64,000 nt of DNA from PNAI01 sp035501735 (GTDB lineage Bacteria; Pseudomonadota; Alphaproteobacteria; Rhizobiales; Xanthobacteraceae). The stretch is taken from assembly GCA_035501735.1 (NCBI GenBank), contig DATJVR010000087.1:6012-70011 (forward strand), given 5' to 3'. Positions 8,812-15,755 of the stretch are shown here, in pieces. Position 1 is the stretch's first letter. Each line of letters starts with the position of its first letter. The translations under genes and the position numbers were made by a program. The notes under the pieces are model-generated. The model was not told where the DNA came from. It worked only from the letters and a program-made list of their open reading frames with translations, and ran no database searches.

Positions 8812-9112
8812 GGCGGTATTTACGACCTGGAATTGCCCCTCAGCAATCACCGAAATCCACGATAGACAAAGGATTTATTCCACTTTAGGCGGTTAGCGCG
8901 ATAGCGCTCTTGCGCTCATTCGGCAAGGGTGCCAATAGAACGCCGCTGGATCGTGCCGCCCTTCAGGCCTTCCCCAGGACCAGGACGGCCGGTCCATCCG
9001 CCGCCGCGAGGCCAGCGTACGAATGAGTACGGACGAGTACGAAAACAAGCGTACGGGGCAAGCGTATCTGCGGTTCTCCGCGCGGGTGGACTGACGAAAA
9101 GGAACTGCGAAC
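8812..9112. promoter_or_regulatory. Divergent intergenic region with a phased GTACG array before the bc1 operon
   Basis: About 300 bp between trmL (leftward) and the Rieske gene (rightward), with no convincing gene. It holds GTACG at 9017, 9027, 9037 and 9051, that is, spacing 10, 10 and 14 bp, 60-100 bp before the Rieske start. Such one-helical-turn spacing could place a protein on one face of the DNA. A putative ribosome-binding site AAAGGAAC lies at about 9098-9105. No clear -35/-10 pair was identified. Confidence 0.45.
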
Positions 9113-9694
9113 GTGACGACAATGTCTTCGGCCGAGCCGACTCGCCGCGATTTTCTCTATATAGCCACCGGCGCCGTAGGTTTGGTTGGCGCGGCAGCGA
9201 CGCTGGTGCCGCTGGTGTCGCAGATGAACCCGGACGCTTCCACCATCGCCGCCGGCGCGCCGATCGAGGTCGATCTCACGCCGATCGCCGAAGGCCAGGT
9301 CATCAAGGTGTTCTGGCGCGGCAAGCCGATCTTCATCAGCCACCGCACCAAGAAGGAGATCGACGAGGCGCGCGCCGTGAATGTGAGCAGCCTTCCCGAT
9401 CCGCAGGCCGATCAGGACCGCGTGAAGAAGGGCCACGACCAGTGGCTCGTTCTGATCGGCATCTGCACGCATCTCGGCTGCATTCCGCTGGCCCATCAGG
9501 GCAATTACGACGGCTGGTTCTGCCCCTGCCACGGCTCGCAATACGACACCTCCGGCCGCATCCGGCAGGGCCCCGCGCCGTACAATCTCGCCCTTCCACC
9601 CTATGCGTTTCTGACCGAGTCCAAGATCGTGGTCGGCGAGACGCAGCCCGGGAAGGAAGCTTCGGGTGAGACGCAGCCGAAGAAGGAAGCCTGA
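9113..9694 (+). CDS. petA: Ubiquinol-cytochrome c reductase, Rieske iron-sulfur subunit
   Basis: 193-residue Rieske protein of the bc1 complex; it carries electrons from ubiquinol to cytochrome c1 on the periplasmic side. A twin-arginine motif RRDFLYIAT precedes a single membrane anchor (about residues 14-36). The [2Fe-2S] ligands are in CTHLGC (Cys118, His120, Cys123) and CPCHGS (Cys137, Cys139, His140). The start is the GTG at 9113 after AAGGA; ATG 9122 is possible. The C-terminus ends in a duplicated SGETQPKKEA-like unit. First gene of the operon with cytochromes b and c1. Confidence 0.96.
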   Translation: MTTMSSAEPTRRDFLYIATGAVGLVGAAATLVPLVSQMNPDASTIAAGAPIEVDLTPIAEGQVIKVFWRGKPIFISHRTKKEIDEARAVNVSSLPDPQADQDRVKKGHDQWLVLIGICTHLGCIPLAHQGNYDGWFCPCHGSQYDTSGRIRQGPAPYNLALPPYAFLTESKIVVGETQPGKEASGETQPKKEA

Positions 9695-9703
9695 GGAATA
9701 ACG

Positions 9704-10945
9704 ATGAGCGGGCCTTCGACATACCAGCCGAAAAATCCGGTGCTGAAATGGCTCGAACGGCGGCTGCCGATCGGCGGACTGATCTATTCCTCGTTCGTCG
9801 CCTATCCGACGCCGCGCAATCTGAACTATTGGTGGACCTTCGGCGGCATCCTCGCGTTTCTTCTCACGGTGCAGATCGTGACCGGCATCGTGCTCGCGAT
9901 GCACTACACGCCGCACGTCGACTACGCCTTCAATTCCGTCGAAACCATCATGCGCGACGTGAACTACGGCTGGCTGCTGCGCTATCTGCATTCCAACGGC
10001 GCGTCGATGTTCTTCCTCGCCGCCTACATCCACATGTTCCGCGGCATGTACTACGGCTCGTATAAGGAACCGCGCGAGCTGTTATGGATCCTCGGCGTGA
10101 TCCTGCTGCTGCTGATGATCATGACCGGTTTCATGGGCTACGTGCTGCCCTGGGGTCAGATGAGCTTCTGGGCCGCCACCGTCATCACCAACCTGTTCTC
10201 GGCCATTCCCGTGGTCGGCGAAAGCATCGTGACCTGGCTATGGGGCGGCTATTCGGTCGGCAACCCGACGCTCAATCGCTTCTATGCGCTGCATTACCTG
10301 CTGCCGTTCGTGATTGCGGGCGTGGTGGCGCTGCACGTCTGGGCGCTGCACGTGGTTGGCCAGAACAACCCGACCGGCATCGAGCCGAAATCGGAAGCTG
10401 ACACCGTCGCGTTCACGCCTTATGCCACCATCAAGGACAGCTTCCTGATGGTGGTGTTCTGCATTCTCTATGCCTGGTTCGTGTTCTACCTGCCGAACTA
10501 CCTCGGCCATGCCGACAACTACATCCCGGCCAATCCGGCGGTGACGCCGACCCACATCGTGCCCGAATGGTACTATCTGCCGTTCTACGCGATCCTGCGC
10601 GCGATCCCGAACAAGCTCATGGGCGTGGCCGCGCTCGGCACCTCGATCGTCATTCTGGCCTTCCTGCCGTGGCTCGATACTTCGCGCGTGCGCTCGGCCA
10701 ACTATCGGCCGCTGTACCGGCAGTTCTTCTGGATCTTCGTCGCGGTATGCATCGGCCTCGGCTGGCTCGGCTCCAAGCCCGCCGAAGGCGGCTACGTCAT
10801 CGCCGCGCGCATCCTCACCGCCTACTATTTCATCCACTTCTTCGTCATTCTGCCGCTGCTCGGTCTTTACGAGAAGACCAAGCCGCTGCCGAATTCCATC
10901 TCCGAGTCGATCCTTGCTCCGGCGCGCGCCGGTACGGTCACCTGA
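9704..10945 (+). CDS. petB: Ubiquinol-cytochrome c reductase, cytochrome b
   Basis: 413-residue cytochrome b, the membrane core of the bc1 complex that holds the two b haems and both quinone sites. Visible hallmarks are SNGASMFFLAAYIHMFRG (a haem histidine), GFMGYVLPWGQMSFW and the PEWYYLPFYAILR Qo-site element (PEWY). HYLLPFVIAGVVALHVWALH supplies further histidines. About eight to nine membrane spans; length is normal for an unfused cytochrome b. GAGGAATAACG before the ATG is a good ribosome-binding site. It ends with TGA only five codons before the cytochrome c1 ATG and in the same reading frame. Confidence 0.97.
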   Translation: MSGPSTYQPKNPVLKWLERRLPIGGLIYSSFVAYPTPRNLNYWWTFGGILAFLLTVQIVTGIVLAMHYTPHVDYAFNSVETIMRDVNYGWLLRYLHSNGASMFFLAAYIHMFRGMYYGSYKEPRELLWILGVILLLLMIMTGFMGYVLPWGQMSFWAATVITNLFSAIPVVGESIVTWLWGGYSVGNPTLNRFYALHYLLPFVIAGVVALHVWALHVVGQNNPTGIEPKSEADTVAFTPYATIKDSFLMVVFCILYAWFVFYLPNYLGHADNYIPANPAVTPTHIVPEWYYLPFYAILRAIPNKLMGVAALGTSIVILAFLPWLDTSRVRSANYRPLYRQFFWIFVAVCIGLGWLGSKPAEGGYVIAARILTAYYFIHFFVILPLLGLYEKTKPLPNSISESILAPARAGTVT

Positions 10946-10960
10946 ACGTCAGGGCGGTCT

Positions 10961-11830
10961 ATGCTGCGACATATCCTCACCGCGGTTCTTGCCGGTTCGC
11001 TCATTGGACTGATCGCGCCGCATCCGGTTGCGGCCCAGGACGAGGGCAAGGAGCATCCCTATGAGGCGCCGCCGCCGCCGCGCCTGACATGGTCGTTCGC
11101 CGGCCCCTTCGGCAAATTCGATCAGGCCCAGCTGCAGCGCGGATTCAAGATCTACAAGGAGGTCTGCTCGCTCTGCCACGGCCTCTCGATGCTGTCGTTC
11201 CGCAATCTCAGCCAGCCCGGCGGGCTCGGCTACACCGACGCGCAGGTCAAGCAACTCGCCAGCGAATTCACCGTTCGGGACGGCCCCAACGATCAAGGCG
11301 AGATGTTCGACCGCAAGGGCCGCCCCGCCGACCGCTTCCCGTCGCCGTTCCCGAACGACAATGCCGCGCGCGCGCGCTACAACGCCGTGCCGCCCGATTT
11401 TTCCGTGATCGCCAAGGCGCGCACCTACGAGCGCGGCTTCCCGTGGTTCATTCTCGACGGCCTGACGCAATATCAGGAGCAGGGCGCCGATTACATCGCC
11501 GCCTATCTCAGCGGTTTCGAGGACAAGCCACCGCCCAGCGTGCACCTCCCCTCAGGCGTGCAATTCAACAAGTACATGCCCGGCGGCGGAACATCGATGC
11601 CGAAACCCGTGCAGATCTACGACAAGCTCGTGCAATACGACGACGGCACCCCCGCTTCGGTCGAGCAATACTCCAAGGACATCGCGGCCTTCCTGATGTG
11701 GGCGGCCGAACCGCAACTCGAAGCGCGCAAGCGCATCGGCTTTCAGGTGATGGTGTTCCTGATCGTACTGGCTGGCCTGTTGTATTTCACCAAGCGCAAG
11801 GTGTGGTCGAAAGTGCACGGCCACGCGTGA
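10961..11830 (+). CDS. petC: Ubiquinol-cytochrome c reductase, cytochrome c1
   Basis: 289-residue cytochrome c1. The signal peptide (MLRHILTAVLAGSLIGLIA, cleaved near VAAQ) exports the domain to the periplasm. Haem attaches covalently at CSLCH (Cys69, Cys72, His73). The conserved RNLSQPGGLGYTD and PPDFSVIAKAR segments follow, with an axial-methionine region near FNKYMPGG. A C-terminal membrane anchor (VMVFLIVLAGLLYF) ends in basic residues. It passes electrons from the Rieske centre to soluble or membrane cytochrome c. The ribosome-binding site (AGGGCGG) is modest, so translation may be coupled to cytochrome b. Confidence 0.96.
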   Translation: MLRHILTAVLAGSLIGLIAPHPVAAQDEGKEHPYEAPPPPRLTWSFAGPFGKFDQAQLQRGFKIYKEVCSLCHGLSMLSFRNLSQPGGLGYTDAQVKQLASEFTVRDGPNDQGEMFDRKGRPADRFPSPFPNDNAARARYNAVPPDFSVIAKARTYERGFPWFILDGLTQYQEQGADYIAAYLSGFEDKPPPSVHLPSGVQFNKYMPGGGTSMPKPVQIYDKLVQYDDGTPASVEQYSKDIAAFLMWAAEPQLEARKRIGFQVMVFLIVLAGLLYFTKRKVWSKVHGHA

Positions 11831-11835
11831 CATTG

Positions 11836-11853
11836 CCTCTCATTTGCGAGAGG
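11836..11853 (+). promoter_or_regulatory. Hairpin overlapping the mtnP ribosome-binding site
   Basis: Perfect 6-bp stem CCTCTC (11836-11841) / GAGAGG (11848-11853) with a 6-nt loop, immediately after the cytochrome c1 stop. The right arm is the only purine-rich Shine-Dalgarno-like element before the mtnP ATG at 11861, so folding would hide it. There is no T-tract, so it is not an intrinsic terminator. Confidence 0.5.
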
Positions 11854-11860
11854 TAGCTCT

Positions 11861-12736
11861 ATGACCAAATCCGTGCTCGGCATCATCGGGGGCTCCGGCA
11901 TTTACGACCTGCCGGGGCTCGTGAACGTGCGCGAGCAGCGCATCAAGAGCCCCTGGGGCGAGCCGTCGGCACCGCTGCGCATCGGCGAGATCGCCGGCCT
12001 GCCGGTGGTGTTTCTGTCGCGCCATGACAAGGGCCATCGCATCTCGCCGTCCGACATCAACTATCGCGCTAATATCGACGCGCTCAAGCGCGCCGGCGTG
12101 ACCGATCTCGTCTCGCTCTCCGCCTGCGGCTCGTTCAAGGAGGAGCTTGCGCCCGGCACCTTCGTGCTGATCGATCAATTCGTCGATCGCACCCACCTGC
12201 GCGCGACTTCGTTCTTCGGCACCGGCCTCGTTGCGCATGTGTCGATGGCGCATCCGGTTTCCCCGCGGCTGCGCATCCACATCGCCGCGGCCGCCGAAGC
12301 GGAAGGCATCCACATCGCGCGCGGCGGCACCTACGTTTGCATCGAGGGCCCGCAATTCTCCACGCTTGCCGAAAGCCTGACCTACAAACAGCTCGGTTAT
12401 TCGGTGATCGGCATGACCAACATGCCCGAGGCGAAACTCGCGCGCGAAGCCGAGATTTGCTACGCCACCGTCGCCATGGTCACCGATTACGACTGCTGGC
12501 ACCCCGATCACGATGCGGTCACGGTGGACGATGTCATCAAGGTTCTGGTCGGCAACGCCGATAAGGCCAAAAATCTCGTTGCGCGCCTGGCGTGCGATTT
12601 CCCGCGCGAGCACGAGCCTTGTCCCATCGGCTCCGACCGCGCGCTCGACAACGCGCTGATCACGGCGCCCGAGGCGCGCGATCCTGCGCTGGTCGCCAAG
12701 CTCGACGCCGTGGCGGGCCGGGTGTTGAAAGCTTAG
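11861..12736 (+). CDS. mtnP: S-methyl-5'-thioadenosine phosphorylase
   Basis: 291-residue purine nucleoside phosphorylase-superfamily enzyme. It splits methylthioadenosine (a by-product of polyamine and N-acylhomoserine lactone synthesis) into adenine and methylthioribose-1-phosphate. Family motifs are LGIIGGSGIYDLPGL at the N-terminus, LSRHDKGHRISPSDINYRAN, YVCIEGPQFSTLAES and VIGMTNMPEAKLAREAEICY. Downstream apt converts the released adenine into AMP, so the two genes form a short salvage unit. Confidence 0.95.
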   Translation: MTKSVLGIIGGSGIYDLPGLVNVREQRIKSPWGEPSAPLRIGEIAGLPVVFLSRHDKGHRISPSDINYRANIDALKRAGVTDLVSLSACGSFKEELAPGTFVLIDQFVDRTHLRATSFFGTGLVAHVSMAHPVSPRLRIHIAAAAEAEGIHIARGGTYVCIEGPQFSTLAESLTYKQLGYSVIGMTNMPEAKLAREAEICYATVAMVTDYDCWHPDHDAVTVDDVIKVLVGNADKAKNLVARLACDFPREHEPCPIGSDRALDNALITAPEARDPALVAKLDAVAGRVLKA

Positions 12737-12764
12737 CGCTGCACCCGTTTCGATCCCTTGTGCC

Positions 12765-12808
12765 ATCATCCCCGAAATCGGATGATCCGGACATCATCTC
12801 AAAGAGAT
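12765..12808 (+). promoter_or_regulatory. Alternative hairpins in the mtnP-apt intergenic leader
   Basis: Four short arms compete. Arm A ATCATCC (12765-12771) pairs perfectly with arm B GGATGAT (12780-12786). Arm B's GATGAT (12781-12786) also pairs perfectly with arm C ATCATC (12793-12798). Arm C' ATCTC (12796-12800) pairs with GAGAT (12804-12808), the purine-rich element before the apt ATG at 12813. A:B would leave C' free to hide the ribosome-binding site; B:C would expose it. No ligand-binding fold is recognisable, and chance is possible for arms this short. Confidence 0.4.
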
Positions 12809-12812
12809 ACCC

Positions 12813-13361
12813 ATGACCACGACCATCGCCGAGAACGACCTACGCGCCGCCATCCGCACCATTCCGGATTACCCCAGGCCGGGCATCATGTTCCGCGACA
12901 TCACCACGCTGCTCGGCAATGCGCGCGCCTTCCGCCGGTGCGTGGACGAGCTGGTGCAGCCCTGGGCCGGCATGAAGATCGACAAGGTCGCCGGCATGGA
13001 AGCGCGCGGCTTCATCATCGGCGGCGCGGTGGCGCATCAGGTCTCCGCCGGCTTCGTGCCGATCCGGAAAAAAGGCAAGCTGCCGCATACCACGGTGCGC
13101 ATCGCCTATTCATTGGAGTACGGCATCGACGAGATGGAGATGCACAAGGACGCCATCAGCCATGGCGAGCGCGTGATCCTGGTCGACGATCTGATCGCCA
13201 CTGGCGGCACCGCGGAAGGGGCCGTCAAACTTCTGCGCCAGATGGGCGCCAACGTGCTGGCCGCCTGTTTCATCATCGACCTGCCGGAGCTCGGGGGCGC
13301 GGCCAAGCTGCGCCAGCTCGACGTGCCCGTGCGCACGTTGATTTCGTTTGAGGGGCACTGA
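12813..13361 (+). CDS. apt: Adenine phosphoribosyltransferase
   Basis: 182-residue type I phosphoribosyltransferase; it makes AMP from adenine and PRPP in the cytoplasm. The N-terminus shows AAIRTIPDYPRPGIMFRDIT, the adenine-binding hood, followed by GMEARGFIIGGAVA and RKKGKLPHTT. The PRPP-binding loop is VILVDDLIATGGTAEGAV. Length and motif order are normal. Positioned after mtnP, which releases adenine. Confidence 0.96.
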   Translation: MTTTIAENDLRAAIRTIPDYPRPGIMFRDITTLLGNARAFRRCVDELVQPWAGMKIDKVAGMEARGFIIGGAVAHQVSAGFVPIRKKGKLPHTTVRIAYSLEYGIDEMEMHKDAISHGERVILVDDLIATGGTAEGAVKLLRQMGANVLAACFIIDLPELGGAAKLRQLDVPVRTLISFEGH

Positions 13362-13468
13362 TCGCACCCCGCGTCGGCAACACTTCTAGATTGCAGCCTT
13401 AAGCCAAGAAGCTGGAGAAATCCGGTGAAAACTGATATCTAGGACGCTTCTGTGCGTTTGGGGGAACC

Positions 13469-14497
13469 ATGGCATTTCGACGCGTATGGGCATGCCAATG
13501 TTTTGCTGGATCGGCGGTCGGCGCCGCCCACATCTGCGCGCCAACTTCGACGCGCCGGAGAGTTCTGGAGGGATTTGCCGGCGTGATAGCGCTGGCGGCC
13601 TTTGGTATCCCTGCTCGATCACAAGTGCGATGGACGTTGAGTTTGAAGGGGGCATGCAGTTTCTACCCCAGAAAACTCAACGCTGCCGACAATACCACCA
13701 ATGCCTCCGATGCCGTCATCGAAACCTACGATCCGGTCGAGGACGGCGCCCGCATCGTCGGCCGGGTCGCGGAGTCGGTCGGACTGCAGCCCAATTTCGA
13801 AGTGCTGCAAGCCAGCAACGTCGCCAATGCCGCAGCCGTGATCTACGAGCACACGCGCTATGTCCTTTACAACAAGGACTTCATCAAGCAGATCGTGGCG
13901 GCGGCCGACACCGAATGGGCGTCCTGGACAATCATGGCGCATGAGGTCGGGCATCACCTCAATGGCCACACCCTGACCGACGTCGGCAGTCGGCCTCCGC
14001 TCGAATTGGAGGCGGATCATTTTGCCGGCTTTTCCGTGCACCGCATGGGCGGAACCCTGCCACAGGCGCTGTCGGCCTACGAGCAGCTGAGCGTCGAAGG
14101 TTCCAGCACCCACCCGCCGCGCGCCGACCGGGAGGTTGCGGTGAAATCAGGCTGGGAGCAGGCGGCGCTCATTGCCAGAGGTATTGAGGAGGGTCCCGTT
14201 ACGCGGCCCGAGGCGGCGAACCTGCTGAAGCGGATCCTGCAGAAATTGCAGGCCGGTTACATGCCCGATGTGACGATGTCGCCGATCATGCAACGGACGA
14301 TGAAGCAGGAGGCGGGGGCGGCTGTCACGGCCTTGCAGCAGCACGGATATATTCTTGGCATTCAACTCGCCAGTCAGCAGCAGCTGCCCAACAAGACCTT
14401 TCTCTATCGTTTCCAGGTGCAGCTTGTGAAAGGGCCGATGGTTTGGCGCCTTTGGTTGGATCAAGCCGGAACGCTCGTCGGGCTGCAATACACCTGA
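13469..14497 (+). CDS. Predicted zincin metalloprotease-like protein, exported
   Basis: 342-residue protein, not assigned to a named family. A twin-Arg-like basic stretch RRRVLEGFAGVIALAAFGIPA suggests an internal export signal after about 28 residues. A zincin signature is clear: MAHEVGHHLNGHT (His158, Glu159, His162) followed by LELEADHFAG (Glu181, Asp183), the arrangement of gluzincins such as M48. The C-terminal third has no recognised domain. GGGGGA lies just before the ATG. It stands alone between apt and the convergent terC. I infer a periplasmic peptidase or an inactive relative; the substrate is unknown. Confidence 0.65.
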   Translation: MAFRRVWACQCFAGSAVGAAHICAPTSTRRRVLEGFAGVIALAAFGIPARSQVRWTLSLKGACSFYPRKLNAADNTTNASDAVIETYDPVEDGARIVGRVAESVGLQPNFEVLQASNVANAAAVIYEHTRYVLYNKDFIKQIVAAADTEWASWTIMAHEVGHHLNGHTLTDVGSRPPLELEADHFAGFSVHRMGGTLPQALSAYEQLSVEGSSTHPPRADREVAVKSGWEQAALIARGIEEGPVTRPEAANLLKRILQKLQAGYMPDVTMSPIMQRTMKQEAGAAVTALQQHGYILGIQLASQQQLPNKTFLYRFQVQLVKGPMVWRLWLDQAGTLVGLQYT

Positions 14498-14526
14498 CTG
14501 GCCTATGCTGCGCGCGAACGCGTTCG

Positions 14527-15243
14527 CTAGGCGTGGCGCGTGAGTTTTGCCCGGCCGATGAAGCCTACGCCCAGGGTCACCGCCACGCCGATGATCGCGC
14601 AGGTGATCTTGATCTTCTCGTGTGCGCCCGCACCGAATGACGCGGCGTAACCTGCCACGACCGGATCCGCGGCGATGACATCGCCGGCGATCCAGCCCAG
14701 CAAGGCCGCGCCCGCCCAGATCGTCAGCGGGAAATAATTGAGCATGGCCATGACGACATTGGCGCCGGCCACAATGGCGGGAATGCTGATGCCCAATCCG
14801 AACACCAGCAAGGCGAAGTTCCCATCCGCCGCCGCCGCCACCGCGATGACATTGTCGAGGCTCATGATCACGTCCGCGAACGCAATCAGCTTCACGGCGC
14901 GCCACAGGCTGTCGGATGATTTGGCCTCGTTTTCGGATTTTCCGTTCGGCGCCAGCAGTTTCACCGCGATCCACAACAGCGCAAATCCGCCGACGATCTT
15001 GACATAGGGCAGGAACATCAGCGTCGACACGAGGCCGGAGAAGACCAAGCGCAAGGCCAGCGCCGCTCCCGTGCCGAACACCATTCCGAACAGGCGTTGC
15101 CGCCGCGGCAGGTTGCGGCAGGCCAGTGCGATCACCACGGCGTTGTCGCCCGAAAGCAGGACATTGATCCAGATGATCTCGAGCACCGCCATCCAGAACT
15201 GGGGCTGCGTATTGATGCCAAGGCCGGTCAAAACGTCGATCAT
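14527..15243 (-). CDS. TerC family integral membrane protein (YjbE-type)
   Basis: 238-residue membrane protein with about seven spans. Two TerC hallmarks are present: IWINVLLSGDNAVVIALACR near the N-terminus and FADVIMSLDNVIAVAAAA in the second half, both with the conserved acidic-Asn pair inside a membrane helix. TerC proteins are implicated in metal (Mn) export or resistance to tellurite. The ATG at 15243 is preferred over an upstream TTG because GAGGG lies at a proper distance. The small membrane-protein gene upstream is on the same strand 38 bp away. Confidence 0.87.
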   Translation of the reverse strand: MIDVLTGLGINTQPQFWMAVLEIIWINVLLSGDNAVVIALACRNLPRRQRLFGMVFGTGAALALRLVFSGLVSTLMFLPYVKIVGGFALLWIAVKLLAPNGKSENEAKSSDSLWRAVKLIAFADVIMSLDNVIAVAAAADGNFALLVFGLGISIPAIVAGANVVMAMLNYFPLTIWAGAALLGWIAGDVIAADPVVAGYAASFGAGAHEKIKITCAIIGVAVTLGVGFIGRAKLTRHA

Positions 15244-15281
15244 GCGCAACCCTCAACCGCTGCTGCCGCCGTCGCTGTGTC

Positions 15282-15539
15282 TCAATGTCCGAAAGCGCGA
15301 GAGCGTGTTCGCAAGCCGCTCCGTGCGTCGTGCCGCCATTTGCGGCCGCGCGTGTCCTGCCACGAGATGTAAAGCGCGCTGCAGATCCCGAAGACGCCGA
15401 CCGCAAGCAACGACCAATGCAGGATTTCCGATCGCGCCACTTCGAGCCGCAAATACTCCAGCATCGCCAGATAGGCCGGCCCCCAAAGCGCGACGAGGCC
15501 CGCCCAATTTGTCAGAACGTATTTGATCGGAACCTGCAT
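15282..15539 (-). CDS. Small predicted membrane protein
   Basis: 85-residue protein with two hydrophobic segments, about residues 9-26 (VLTNWAGLVALWGPAYLAM) and 42-58 (SLLAVGVFGICSALYI). A WQDTRGRKWR basic stretch follows and a short Arg-rich tail. GGGAG seven bases before the ATG supports translation. Lies directly upstream of terC on the same strand. No family recognised; possibly a partner of TerC, or simply a conserved hypothetical. Confidence 0.55.
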   Translation of the reverse strand: MQVPIKYVLTNWAGLVALWGPAYLAMLEYLRLEVARSEILHWSLLAVGVFGICSALYISWQDTRGRKWRHDARSGLRTRSRAFGH

Positions 15540-15677
15540 AATGGTTCTCCCGACTGTTTCACGGGCTTCACGTGGGTCGCGTGGTCGCGCGTGGCGAGAA
15601 CACGCGCGCGGGTGACATCGGTTGCATTGGTTCGTTAGAATAGGATCGCGAAACGACCCGACAATTCGGGACGAATG

Positions 15678-15734
15678 CCCGGGTCAATATCCCTGGGTGA
15701 TTTCACCTAGATATTCGACCCGGGGTGATCCCCG
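15678..15734. promoter_or_regulatory. Large interrupted palindrome before the histidine kinase gene
   Basis: Outer arms CCCGGGTCAATATC (15678-15691) and GATATTCGACCCGGGG (15710-15725) match except for one inserted base. Between them lies a second inverted repeat, GGTGA/TCACC. Right beside it is CGGGG-TGAT-CCCCG (15721-15734). The block ends 21 bp before the kinase ATG. It could be an operator (for example for the FixJ-type regulator itself) or a folded leader. No T-tract follows. Confidence 0.5.
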
Positions 15735-15755
15735 CATGAAAGGCTGTACAAACGA

